Shown here one piece after another: positions 9,951 to 18,700 of a stretch of 64,000 nucleotides of DNA. The notes under the pieces are model-generated. The model was given only the letters and a program-made list of their open reading frames with translations. It was not told where the DNA came from and searched no databases. This DNA comes from Paenibacillus ginsengarvi (GTDB taxonomy: Bacteria; Bacillota; Bacilli; Paenibacillales; NBRC-103111). How positions within the stretch are numbered: the stretch's first letter is position 1; each line of letters opens with the position of its first letter. The DNA is taken from positions 186,001-250,000 of the forward strand of contig NZ_RBAH01000007.1 of NCBI RefSeq assembly GCF_003626695.1, written 5' to 3'. Both the position numbers and the translations under genes were made by a program.

Positions 9951-10490
9951 TTGAACCGAATTGTCATTCTCGGGTGCGCCGGTTCCGGCAAATCCACCCT
10001 GTCGCAGCGGATCGGCGAACGGACCGGTCTGCCGGTTCACCATCTCGATTCCTACTTCTGGAAGTCCGGCTGGATCGCCGCCGAGCCTGAGGCATTTGAT
10101 GCGGAAGTGGTCCGGCTGGCCGCCGGGGAACGGTGGATTATTGACGGCAACTACTCCCGTACGCTCGACCTCCGTTTGCAGCGGTCCGATACCGTTATTT
10201 TTTTCGACTATCCGCGTTACTTGTGTCTGTACCGGGTATGGAAGCGACGGTTTCAGTACGCCGGTCGCTCCCGCGCCGATATGGGCGAAGGCTGCCCGGA
10301 GAAGATCGACCTCTCCTTTCTGAAATGGATCTGGTTTTTCCGCAAACGCAATCGCCCGAAGCTGCTGAACAAGCTGCGTGAAGCTCAAAAACACCAGACC
10401 GTTTACATCTTCCGCCATCCGCGGGAAGCCAACGATTTTTTAAAACGGCTGGCTCACACTGGCGCTTTTGCCGAAGGAGGATCGCATTGA
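9951..10490 (+). CDS. FlaR-like 'DNA topology modulation' / small P-loop kinase family protein
   Basis: A 179-residue adenylate-kinase-like P-loop protein. The Walker A motif GCAGSGKST is at residues 8-16, followed by HHLDSYFWKSGW and WIIDGNYSRTLDLR, which define the family annotated as topology modulation protein. The true substrate of this family is unclear. The start is TTG at 9951 with AGGAGG at 9936-9941. It lies alone between ung and a phosphotransferase-like gene. Confidence 0.75.
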   Translation: MNRIVILGCAGSGKSTLSQRIGERTGLPVHHLDSYFWKSGWIAAEPEAFDAEVVRLAAGERWIIDGNYSRTLDLRLQRSDTVIFFDYPRYLCLYRVWKRRFQYAGRSRADMGEGCPEKIDLSFLKWIWFFRKRNRPKLLNKLREAQKHQTVYIFRHPREANDFLKRLAHTGAFAEGGSH

Positions 10491-10538
10491 GACATTTCAA
10501 ACGTTGTCTGCTTCTCTTGCTGCCTCAGGAACCGAAAA

Positions 10539-10577
10539 AAACCTCCCTATAATCCGCAACTATGATTAGGGAGGTTT
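10539..10577 (+). promoter_or_regulatory. Inverted repeat that sequesters the ribosome-binding site of the next gene
   Basis: An 11-bp perfect inverted repeat, AAACCTCCCTA at 10539-10549 and TAGGGAGGTTT at 10567-10577, with a 17-base loop. The right arm contains the GGGAGG ribosome-binding site of the gene starting at 10581, so a folded RNA would hide it. It lacks a solid T-run after the stem, so a plain terminator is less likely. The role is inferred. Confidence 0.5.
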
Positions 10578-10580
10578 CAA

Positions 10581-11579
10581 ATGAAACAAGAAATACGAGC
10601 GCTGCTGGATGACAAGCTGCTGAATGAAGCCGCCGAACGATTCGGCCTTCGCAGAGACTCGCTCATCAACTTGCACGGTTTTCAAAACTTTGTATTCGGC
10701 GCAATGGACGACCGCCGACAGGCACGCATCCTAAGACTGACACACACTTCCCATCGGACTGCGTCTATGATTCAAGCGGAGCTGGATTGGATATGGGATT
10801 TGGCCGATCATGAAGTACCGGCCGCCAGGCCCATACGAACAAGAGACCATAAGCCGCTCGCCGAGATCGGCTCTGGAAACGCCAGCTTTATCGTCACGGC
10901 ATTCGAAAAAGCTCCCGGCGCGAAACCGGATTACCGCACTTATGCCGAGGATGAACGGTTCATCCGGCAGCTCGGGCGTTTCACCGGGAAAATACACGCA
11001 CGCACGAAGATGTATATCCCAAAACCATCTGCGCCTATAAGAAGCGATTGGTCGCAGAATCAATATTTGCGCGAATTCGCGAGCTACGTAACGGAAGCGT
11101 ACAGCGAGGTCGTTGACAAAAAGGAACGGTTTATGGAGCAGTTGTCAGCGCTTCCGAAAGATCCGGACAGCTTCGGCCTCATTCATGGCGATATTCATCA
11201 GAACAACGTGCACGCAGACGGCGATCGGCTGACGCTGTTCGATTTCGACGAATGCGAATACGGCTGGTTTGCCGCCGACATCGCCAACTCGTTATTTTAT
11301 GCAACTCCGCTGCCAAGTGACGGCAAGGATCGCCGGGAGCAAGCCGCCAGACGTTTTTATGACTCGTTTATGGAAGGGTATTGCCGGGAGAACAGCTTGT
11401 CCGCCGAGTGGCAGCGCCGCATTCCTCTTTTTTTGCGGCTTCGGGAGCTGTTGGTGTATGCGGGGGCGTTTCGCAGCTTGGACTTGAACCGTTTGCATCC
11501 TTGGAGCAAGGAAATGCTCGAGTTCACGACGAACAATATGCTGCACGATTTGCCGTTTCTCGATATCGATTTTGCATAA
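10581..11579 (+). CDS. Aminoglycoside/choline phosphotransferase-family protein (APH fold)
   Basis: 332-residue protein-kinase-like small-molecule kinase. The catalytic loop HGDIHQNN is at 202-209 and the metal-binding DFDE at 221-224, with ADIANSLFY after it as in the APH/CotS-type family. The substrate cannot be told from the sequence; homoserine, choline, fructosamine or an antibiotic are all possible. GGGAGG precedes the ATG but lies inside a stable hairpin arm, which hints at translational control. A terminator follows. Confidence 0.75.
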   Translation: MKQEIRALLDDKLLNEAAERFGLRRDSLINLHGFQNFVFGAMDDRRQARILRLTHTSHRTASMIQAELDWIWDLADHEVPAARPIRTRDHKPLAEIGSGNASFIVTAFEKAPGAKPDYRTYAEDERFIRQLGRFTGKIHARTKMYIPKPSAPIRSDWSQNQYLREFASYVTEAYSEVVDKKERFMEQLSALPKDPDSFGLIHGDIHQNNVHADGDRLTLFDFDECEYGWFAADIANSLFYATPLPSDGKDRREQAARRFYDSFMEGYCRENSLSAEWQRRIPLFLRLRELLVYAGAFRSLDLNRLHPWSKEMLEFTTNNMLHDLPFLDIDFA

Positions 11580-11595
11580 CGAAAGAGATGCAAAG

Positions 11596-11624
11596 AAGGC
11601 CGCCAGCGATGGCAGCCTTTTTTG
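11596..11624. terminator. Terminator between convergent genes
   Basis: AAGGC..GCCA at 11596-11605 pairs with TGGC..GCCTT at 11610-11619, followed by six T. It ends the rightward phosphotransferase gene; the leftward oxidoreductase stops at 11648. Confidence 0.7.
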
Positions 11625-11647
11625 CGCTCTGTGTCGATTGATTATCC

Positions 11648-12718
11648 TTAAGCGTAAATATGCGGGTTTTGACGACGGCACTCTTCCATAACCGCCATTT
11701 GCTGACGCACTTGCTGAGGCGTAATTTCAAGCGGCGCCCCGGTTGTGAGCGAGTTGTGCAGCATGTTGTACAGCGACTTCGTGTTTTGGTCGAACATCGA
11801 AAACCCTTCGGCAGCTTCAAACTGCCAGTCGCCTTCGTACCAGGTGAGCTTTTCGCTGCAATAAGCAGGCTCTCCGTTCGCGTTAAACAGCGGCGTGCGG
11901 GTAAGCTCTTGAGCCGGCGCTTCCTCCGGCTTAAAATATTTCCATTGCAGCTTGTTCGTATTGCCGGTCAAGCCGCCGTTTGTGCCTTGCACCGTAAATT
12001 GCGGTCTCGAATAAACCGAGCAGGACGAAATTTCCAGGTCGATCGTCGGGCGTCCTTGTCCGCGCAAAATGATTTTGACATAATCTTCGGCGTCGCCAAA
12101 CGTGTTGGCGCGGTCCATAATACAGGTGACTTGCGGCATAAGATCCGTTCCGAACAATTGCAGCGCCTGGTCGACCGGATGCGGTCCCGTGTTCAGCAGG
12201 TTGCCGCCGTTATTCGCTTGCAGCGTTTGCCAGTCCCAGCGGCGGGCAAAGCCGTTATTCGTGAAATCTACTTGCACAACGCGACCAAGCACGCCGGATT
12301 CGATAATTTCGCGAATTTTCAAAAAGGCCGGCATATAGCGCGACTGTTGGAATACGGCGAGCACTTTGCCGGATTTTTCCGAAGCGGCGATCAATTGATC
12401 GACTTCCGCCGGGGATTTGGCCAGCGGCTTTTCGCACAGCACGTTGAAGCCTTTATTAAGCAGGTCCAGCGAGATCGGGAAGTGCAGATCGCTCGGGGAC
12501 GCGTTTACGACGAGATCGAGTTGTTCGTTCGCTACCATTTCCTCATAGGTGGCGTAAGCTTTGCAGCCGTACTCCTGCTCGGCGCGAACGCGGCGGTCTT
12601 CCAGGCCGTCGGCGACGGCTACGATTTTATACTTGTCCGCAAGCTTAACGAGCAAATTCCCGTGAATATTGCGGCCGCTGCGGCCTTGTCCGATAATACC
12701 GACCTTCAAAATACTCAT
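11648..12718 (-). CDS. Gfo/Idh/MocA-family NAD(P)-dependent oxidoreductase
   Basis: 356-residue sugar or polyol dehydrogenase-type protein. The N-terminal Rossmann motif is VGIIGQGRSGRNIHG (about residues 6-20). The family motif CEKPLAKS with the conserved EKP is near residue 96, and TGPHPVDQAL holds the usual active-site Asp/His region near residue 180. AAAGGAG lies before the ATG. The next gene upstream on the same strand is an AraC-type regulator, separated by a terminator, so it may act on this gene. Substrate unknown. Confidence 0.85.
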   Translation of the reverse strand: MSILKVGIIGQGRSGRNIHGNLLVKLADKYKIVAVADGLEDRRVRAEQEYGCKAYATYEEMVANEQLDLVVNASPSDLHFPISLDLLNKGFNVLCEKPLAKSPAEVDQLIAASEKSGKVLAVFQQSRYMPAFLKIREIIESGVLGRVVQVDFTNNGFARRWDWQTLQANNGGNLLNTGPHPVDQALQLFGTDLMPQVTCIMDRANTFGDAEDYVKIILRGQGRPTIDLEISSCSVYSRPQFTVQGTNGGLTGNTNKLQWKYFKPEEAPAQELTRTPLFNANGEPAYCSEKLTWYEGDWQFEAAEGFSMFDQNTKSLYNMLHNSLTTGAPLEITPQQVRQQMAVMEECRRQNPHIYA

Positions 12719-12782
12719 AGTTTGTCTCGACTCCTTTGAGTTTGCAAGGTATGGCTCTTTCTATGGCATCCAAATACAAAAA

Positions 12783-12824
12783 AAAGCCCGTTACACGTAA
12801 CTAACTATACCGTGTAACGGCTTT
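12783..12824 (-). terminator. Terminator after the AraC regulator
   Basis: CGTTACACG at 12789-12797 pairs with CGTGTAACG at 12811-12819, extended by AAAGC/GCTTT with one bulge. On the minus strand it is followed by a T run (plus-strand A run 12778-12785). Confidence 0.8.
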
Positions 12825-12890
12825 CGCCGCTTGCACTATTTTATTAATGGCATTGCTCTTTTTTTAGTTGTTGTTTCAAAACCATCCTTG

Positions 12891-13784
12891 CTAGTTTATG
12901 TTGAGCGCCGCCTTCTTGTATTCCGTCGGCGTCATGCCGGTCCGTTTCTTGAACGTGCGGATAAAATGGCTGAGATGGCGGAAGCCGACCTGGAAGCAAA
13001 TTTGCGTCATCGTATGGACGCCGATCCGGATTAGCTCTTTCGCCCTTTCGATGCGCACCTCGTGCAAATATTCGACGAACGTTTGGCCGGTCGCCTTTTT
13101 GAACAGATGACTGAAATAGGCCGGGGTCATCCCTGCGATGTACGCGCCCTGCTCAAGCGGGATATCTTGCCCGTAGTTTTCCTGAATGTAGCGGATGACG
13201 TCCTGGAACACCTTGTGCTGCTTCTGGCACGCTGCCGACTGGCGCAGCCGCTCCGTCCGGCGAAACTCCCTGTCGATCAGAATGAGCAGCTTGACGACGT
13301 TGATCTGAATGGAAAACTCGTAACCTTCCTCGCGGTTCTCGACTTCCTCCTGAATGTCCTGAAGCAATTGCTCGACAAGCAGCTGCTTGTCCTGGGAAAT
13401 ATGCAGCCACGGCTGCAACCATTCGGATGTCGTTCCGGACTTGCCGCACTGGACTACATGCTGGAACAGCGATCTTGAAAACGGCTTCAGATGATCGCCA
13501 AGAAAGGTCGGCATAAAATCAAGCAGCACGAACTCGCATTCCTTGCCGTCGATCGTGTTGATGCTATGCGCCTGTCCTTGCGGAATAATGAACAGATCGC
13601 CCTTGCCGACCGTAAGCGTCTTGTCGTAAAAGTGGTGGTTTCCGACCCCGCCGACGACATAGGCGATCTGGATATAGTCATGCATATGGAGCCTTTGGCG
13701 GTGATTGCTCCCCCTGTGCCGGTTAAATTTGAACTGGAAATCGTCCGACAGTTGATCTTTAAACTGCATTAAAAGGGCGTTCAT
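12891..13784 (-). CDS. AraC-family transcriptional regulator with cupin sensor domain
   Basis: 297 residues. The N-terminal half is a cupin sugar-sensing domain (HMHDYIQIAYVVGGVGNHHF near residues 33-52; FIIPQGQAHSI near 65-75). The C-terminal 100 residues hold two helix-turn-helix units (IPLEQGAYIAGMTPAYFSHLFKKATG and MTQICFQVGFRHLSHFIRTFKKRTGMTPTEYK). GGGAGG precedes the ATG. It probably senses a carbohydrate and controls the oxidoreductase next to it. Confidence 0.9.
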   Translation of the reverse strand: MNALLMQFKDQLSDDFQFKFNRHRGSNHRQRLHMHDYIQIAYVVGGVGNHHFYDKTLTVGKGDLFIIPQGQAHSINTIDGKECEFVLLDFMPTFLGDHLKPFSRSLFQHVVQCGKSGTTSEWLQPWLHISQDKQLLVEQLLQDIQEEVENREEGYEFSIQINVVKLLILIDREFRRTERLRQSAACQKQHKVFQDVIRYIQENYGQDIPLEQGAYIAGMTPAYFSHLFKKATGQTFVEYLHEVRIERAKELIRIGVHTMTQICFQVGFRHLSHFIRTFKKRTGMTPTEYKKAALNIN

Positions 13785-13933
13785 GACGTTCCTCCCGTGA
13801 TCCGGCCGCCGCCGCGGTACCGAAGCGAGCCGTTTCTATCCCTAGTCTATTACAAATTGGCACACCAGACAACCGAAGCGATTAATGTATCATGTCTATA
13901 ATTCGTCTCAAATAGGAAGGCTATTCGGCAGGC

Positions 13934-14395
13934 TTACAGCAGCCGCTCCGAATAGTGCGGCATCGCTCCGGAACGCAGCCAATCGGCTATGCATCCGTAT
14001 AAAACGGGATAAATCGTCGGGTAGGTCAGTAACTCCGGAAGCTCCGCCACGAGGCGCGTTTCGGCCATTTCGAATGCCGGCAGCCTGCCGATCTCGCGGA
14101 TGTCGGCGTAGAACAGCATACCGAAGCTTTCATCCTCCCCTTCTCGGCTGACGGAGTAAACGGCCACGGCGTGCAGCTCGCAGCTCCGTGTTCCCGTCTC
14201 TTCGTACAGCTCGCGTCTCGCCGCTTCTTCCGGGGTTTCGCCGGGCTCGATATGGCCCCCCGCAAACTCCCATGTGCGGCGTTCGGCATGCCGGCATACG
14301 AGCCATTTCCCATTCATTCGCGGCATAACAACTACGTAATGCAGTTGTTCGGCGCTTACATCTTTTAAATCGTATATCTTAGCCTGAACCTGCAT
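13934..14395 (-). CDS. Nudix hydrolase
   Basis: 153 residues with a complete Nudix box, GGHIEPGETPEEAARRELYEETG in sequence order at about residues 46-68, matching GX5EX7REUXEEXGU. Such enzymes hydrolyse nucleoside diphosphates linked to another group. The substrate is not predictable. The gene is divergent from the LacI regulator to its right. Confidence 0.92.
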   Translation of the reverse strand: MQVQAKIYDLKDVSAEQLHYVVVMPRMNGKWLVCRHAERRTWEFAGGHIEPGETPEEAARRELYEETGTRSCELHAVAVYSVSREGEDESFGMLFYADIREIGRLPAFEMAETRLVAELPELLTYPTIYPVLYGCIADWLRSGAMPHYSERLL

Positions 14396-14442
14396 GGAAA
14401 ACCTCCACCCGGAGCGGATGACGCAAACCGCACGGCCCGCTC

Positions 14443-14472
14443 TTGATCCGATTACTAGAATTCACTTACAAT
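14443..14472 (+). promoter_or_regulatory. Sigma-A type promoter of the LacI regulator
   Basis: TTGATC at 14443-14448 and TACAAT at 14467-14472 with an 18-base spacer, 32 bases ahead of the ATG. Confidence 0.5.
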
Positions 14473-14503
14473 AAGAAATGACTACGAAACGAAGGACGGT
14501 CTT

Positions 14504-15532
14504 ATGGTAACGATATACGATATCGCCAAACGAGCGAACGTATCCGCAATGACCGTGTCGCGGGTCATTAACGATTCCGGACGGATCAGCGCCAAAACCC
14601 GGGAAAAAGTGAAACGGATCATGGACGAGCTGAACTATGTCCCGAACTCGACGGCGCGCAGTCTCGTCAAACAGGAAACGAAGATGCTTTCGCTGCTAAT
14701 CACCGATATTACGAACCCGTTCTTCACCACGCTCGCCAGAGGCGCCGAGGACGCCGCGCTCGAGCTTGGCTACAAGCTGCTGTTCGGCAATAGCGACGAG
14801 AAGTTGGCGAAGGAGCGGGAGTATGTCGATATGGTGTTATCCACCCGCGTTGACGGGCTGCTATTCGCCCCCGCATCCGATGCTTCGATCGAGCATCTGA
14901 ATATGCTGGATCGGCATCGCATCCCTTACGTCCTCGTGGACCGTGACGTGCCCGGCACGGAGGCGGACGTCGTGCTCGGCGAAAACCGGCTAGGCGCTGA
15001 TCAGCTTACGGACTATTTGATCGGGCTCGGCCACCGGCGAATCGCGCTCGTCAACGGCTACGGCACCGTTTCGACCGCGCGGGAAAGATATGGCGGCTAT
15101 TGCGACGCGCTTGCCCGTCACGGTATCCACTATGACGAGTCGCTCGTTGTGGAATACGGCTACAACCGATTCGACGACCCGGACAAGCTGGAAAGGCTGC
15201 TTGCGCTGCCCAACCCGCCAACGGCGCTGTTTGCGGCGAACAACGTGCTAGCCGTCAGCGTCATCTCTTTTTTGCGCGACAAGGGAATCGGAGTCCCCGA
15301 GCAAATATCCGTCGTGTGCTTCGAAGACGTCGGTCTCGCTTCAAAGCTCGACCCGTTCCTGACCGTGGCAGTTCAGCCGGCCTACGACTTCGGCTACAAG
15401 GGCATTCATCTGCTCGCCGAGCGAATCCGCCTGAAGGACGAGATGGAACGGCGCATCATCCGGCTGCCTTCGGCCATGATCGTCCGCAAGTCGGCCGCCG
15501 CGCCGCCGAAAACGTCAACCCCCGACTTCTGA
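14504..15532 (+). CDS. LacI-family transcriptional regulator
   Basis: 342 residues. The N-terminal helix-turn-helix reads TIYDIAKRANVSAMTVSRVIN (residues 3-23), with the hinge helix near 50-58 (NSTARSLVK). The rest is a periplasmic-binding-like effector domain with LSLLITDITNPFF and the dimer contact region FEDVGLASKLDPFLT. It probably represses or activates a sugar gene set. No sugar operon adjoins it; the next gene is a small membrane protein 12 bases downstream. Confidence 0.93.
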   Translation: MVTIYDIAKRANVSAMTVSRVINDSGRISAKTREKVKRIMDELNYVPNSTARSLVKQETKMLSLLITDITNPFFTTLARGAEDAALELGYKLLFGNSDEKLAKEREYVDMVLSTRVDGLLFAPASDASIEHLNMLDRHRIPYVLVDRDVPGTEADVVLGENRLGADQLTDYLIGLGHRRIALVNGYGTVSTARERYGGYCDALARHGIHYDESLVVEYGYNRFDDPDKLERLLALPNPPTALFAANNVLAVSVISFLRDKGIGVPEQISVVCFEDVGLASKLDPFLTVAVQPAYDFGYKGIHLLAERIRLKDEMERRIIRLPSAMIVRKSAAAPPKTSTPDF

Positions 15533-15544
15533 AGGAGTGAAACT

Positions 15545-15745
15545 ATGAATCTTGTCAACATTTCCGGCCTCTCGGCCAGCTTTTTTATTACCGTCGCCTT
15601 ATTCATTTTGTTTATCCTTTCCATGTTCGGCATGGGCGTACTCCGCCTGTTCCAGCAAATGGCCCGCTCCGGCATCGGCTTCATCGTCGCCGGCGTCGTC
15701 GGCGTAATCGCTTTTGTCGTCGTGCTGAACGTCTGGTTCGTGTGA
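15545..15745 (+). CDS. Small two-helix membrane protein, unknown function
   Basis: 66 residues with two hydrophobic segments, about 11-34 and 43-65, joined by a short basic loop (RLFQQMARSG). AAGGAG precedes the ATG and the gene follows the LacI regulator after 12 bases, so the two may be cotranscribed. Not recognised; its stop lies 11 bases before the end of the convergent helicase gene. Confidence 0.6.
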   Translation: MNLVNISGLSASFFITVALFILFILSMFGMGVLRLFQQMARSGIGFIVAGVVGVIAFVVVLNVWFV

Positions 15746-15756
15746 AAGGAGCCGCA

Positions 15757-18700
15757 TCAGCCCTTAAGGCTGCTCGGCCACAGGACGAACGCGTCGCGGT
15801 CCGACTCCGCCCCGATACGCCGGAACAGCTCGGCCGCTTCGGTGCCGGGGACGGCGGCGCCGTTCCAGCTGTCGACCACGATTTTGCGCAGTCCCGACTG
15901 CCTCAGCATGACGCGTACCGCTTCGAGCACGACTTCCGCCTCCCCGCGTTCCGCCTTCAGCCATTCCGGATCGATCGTGACAAATCGTTTGCCGTTATTT
16001 TCGATCCAAAGCACCCAGCGTCCCCGCCGAAACACGAGAAAATTCCCTGGCTTGCGGGCAAAGGCGACCTTCTGCCGCTCCGGCCATTTGAGCAGCGCTC
16101 CGTACGGATTCGCCGGATCGACCGAAGACAGCACGACCGTTTGTCCCTCCGCCTGTACGTTTAGCTGCCGCAAACGCTCGACCGTATCGGGAGCGGCCAC
16201 CTGCATGTACGGCAAGCCACGAATCCAAAATCCTCTCGCCAGCATGCCCCAATCCTCCAGCTTCCGGATCGTATCCTGCAGCCTGTCCGTCTCGCCCGGC
16301 ACATGCTTCGCAATGACGTCGCGGGTGATGATGCCGAAGCTTTGCAGCAAGTGATGCACCCAGGCGACGACCATTTTCTCGGGCGAGATCTCCTCCGTCG
16401 CGGCAGCCGCGCTCCCAAACGCCGCCATCCCCGCTCCCGGTTCCGCGTCTGTAGCCGCCACCGCATACCATCTGCCCAAGCCGGACTGGAAGCCCTTGCG
16501 CGACGTTTTCGCGCCGGAGCCTGTCCCGTGCAGCCGGATCGGGGCGAACTGGTCGTTCGACACCCGTCCCTCCCAGACGAGCCGCATGAGCCGTTCCATC
16601 AGCTCGGACGGCGCGTATCCCGTATCCCGGCTGAGCCCGGTGAGAAAGCTCGCCCCCTTGCGCCCCAGCAGGTCGAGCAATTCCGGCTCGGACGACGGCC
16701 CGGCGACGCGTCCTTCAGCGGCCAGCAGCTCCTTCGACTCGGTCAAATAAAACGCGATCCGCCCATCCTTCTCTCCCTCCTCCTTGCGCCCGAACCAAAC
16801 CGCTTCGCCCGAGGCGCACAGCAGGTCGAGCATATCTTTCTTGTAATCGGTCACGCGGGCGGGGAATACGAACGATTCCCAGTGCGAGATCGGCAAATAC
16901 ATCCCTTGCAGCCGCGCGATCGCTTGACGCAAGCCGTCCATGCCGCTCAGGCGGCTCTCCGGCAGCACATATTGGAGTGCGAGCAGCATTTGAAAATAAC
17001 GGTCCGGCTCGACCGGCTCCGCGCGTTTGCGCATTTGCCCGACGCTGAAGCGCAGCAGCCGGGAGGAGGCGCTGCGGCTCGTCCATAGCGGCTCCTCGGG
17101 CGACTTCGCAAAAGGCGAGCGCTCGATCGTAGAATCGTCGATCCAATGCCGAATCCAACGCTCCGCCAGTTCGATCGAAAGTCCGAACCGCTCCGCCAGC
17201 TGTTCCGCCGTGAACGCAATTTGCCGGTCCGCGTAACGCCTGAGCACGAAGGAGGAGGAGGCTTCATCGGCCGGAAACGCGGCGTAAGTGTCCTTCTCGT
17301 CGGCGCATATCCATCTCCGCTCGCCAGCCATCGAGATTTCCGCGACCTGCCTGTTTCCCCGCAGCCCCGCAAGCGCTTCATCGGCTGAGACTCCTTCCCC
17401 CAGCCTACTGCGGATTTCGCCGAACGACAGATCGCCCTGCCGCTTCAGCAGCCGAAGCAGACGTTCGGCCGGAGGAATCCGGCTGAGCCATTCGCCGCCG
17501 CGGTCCTCCGTCTCTCCCGCTTCCTTCTCCGTTCCGCCGCTCACGGCAGCAGGGGAAAACCTCCCGTCGATCCACGCCTGCGCCTCCTCCGCATCCATCG
17601 CCTGCTGAAACGCCGCCGGCTCGAAAAATTGCCCGGCCAGCTGCTTGTTCACCGAGAGCAGCCGGTACTGGATATCCTCAGACACCGCGTCCGACTCGTA
17701 CATGAGCGTATTGACATTTTCCCATACGAACTGGGCGGCGAACGGCGACGGGTAACCGACGTTCCGGACGTCGATAAGCACCCTGCCCTCCCCGATATCC
17801 CGGAACAGCTCCTTGACGCGCTCCGGGTCGAGCGATTCGTACATCGAGATGCGCATCGCCTCGCGAATGAACGGGAACCTTCCGGCGTACGGCAGCGATT
17901 CCTCGAGCAGCCTCTCGCTCCGCATCCGCTGCTTCCAGAGCGGGACGCGCGAGAACCCGCGTGCGAGCAGCAGCGACGTTCCGGCCAGATGGCGAAACGT
18001 TATGCCGAACAACGGCGAGGACGGAAGCGCCTCCGCAAGCAGCTCCTCCAGATTATACTCCTGGACGCTTCTCCACAAATCGGCGTATTCCGGGCTCCAT
18101 TCCGGAAAAATGAACTCGATTCCGTTATCCCGCACGTAGGCGTACAGCTTGCCGGCAACTCTCGTCTCGTACAACCTTTGCAGGGCAAGCATCCACGTCC
18201 GATTCGTCCGCCGTCCGAATATCGTATGCAGCACGAGATGATGCCGCTTGACGTCGTCCAAGTAATGCTCGACGACGATGCGCCTGCGGTTCGGAACCGA
18301 GCTGGCTGCCTTCTGGGCGTCGACCAGTCCGACCAGGGAGCTGGCGGCATGCTCATCCAGCATATACGTCCTCTGAAGCCAGGTTACCGTGACCGACTCG
18401 GACTCCGTATCCGCCCGCTCGTCCAGTTCCTCAAGCAGCTCGCCCACTTTGCACGACAGCTCGTGCGAGCGTCCGGGCCCGTCGCCGCGCCAGAACGGGA
18501 TTTCGCTATAAGCGTTCGCTTCCACCTCGGAGGCATAGATGCGGTCGCCCTTGATCGACACGATCCGGTAAGATGCCGTTCCGAGCTGGAACACATCTCC
18601 CGGCCTGCTCTCGTGGATGTACTCTTCGTCCAGTTCGCCGATATGAACGCGCGCATCGGCGAGATAAACCGGGTAAGCGGAGCTTTGCGGTATCGTTCCG

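Noticed and set aside
10539..10577. Intrinsic terminator before the phosphotransferase-like gene
   Set aside because: The stem is strong but is followed by TTTCAAATG, too few T, and it overlaps the ribosome site of the next gene; a translation-control role fits better.
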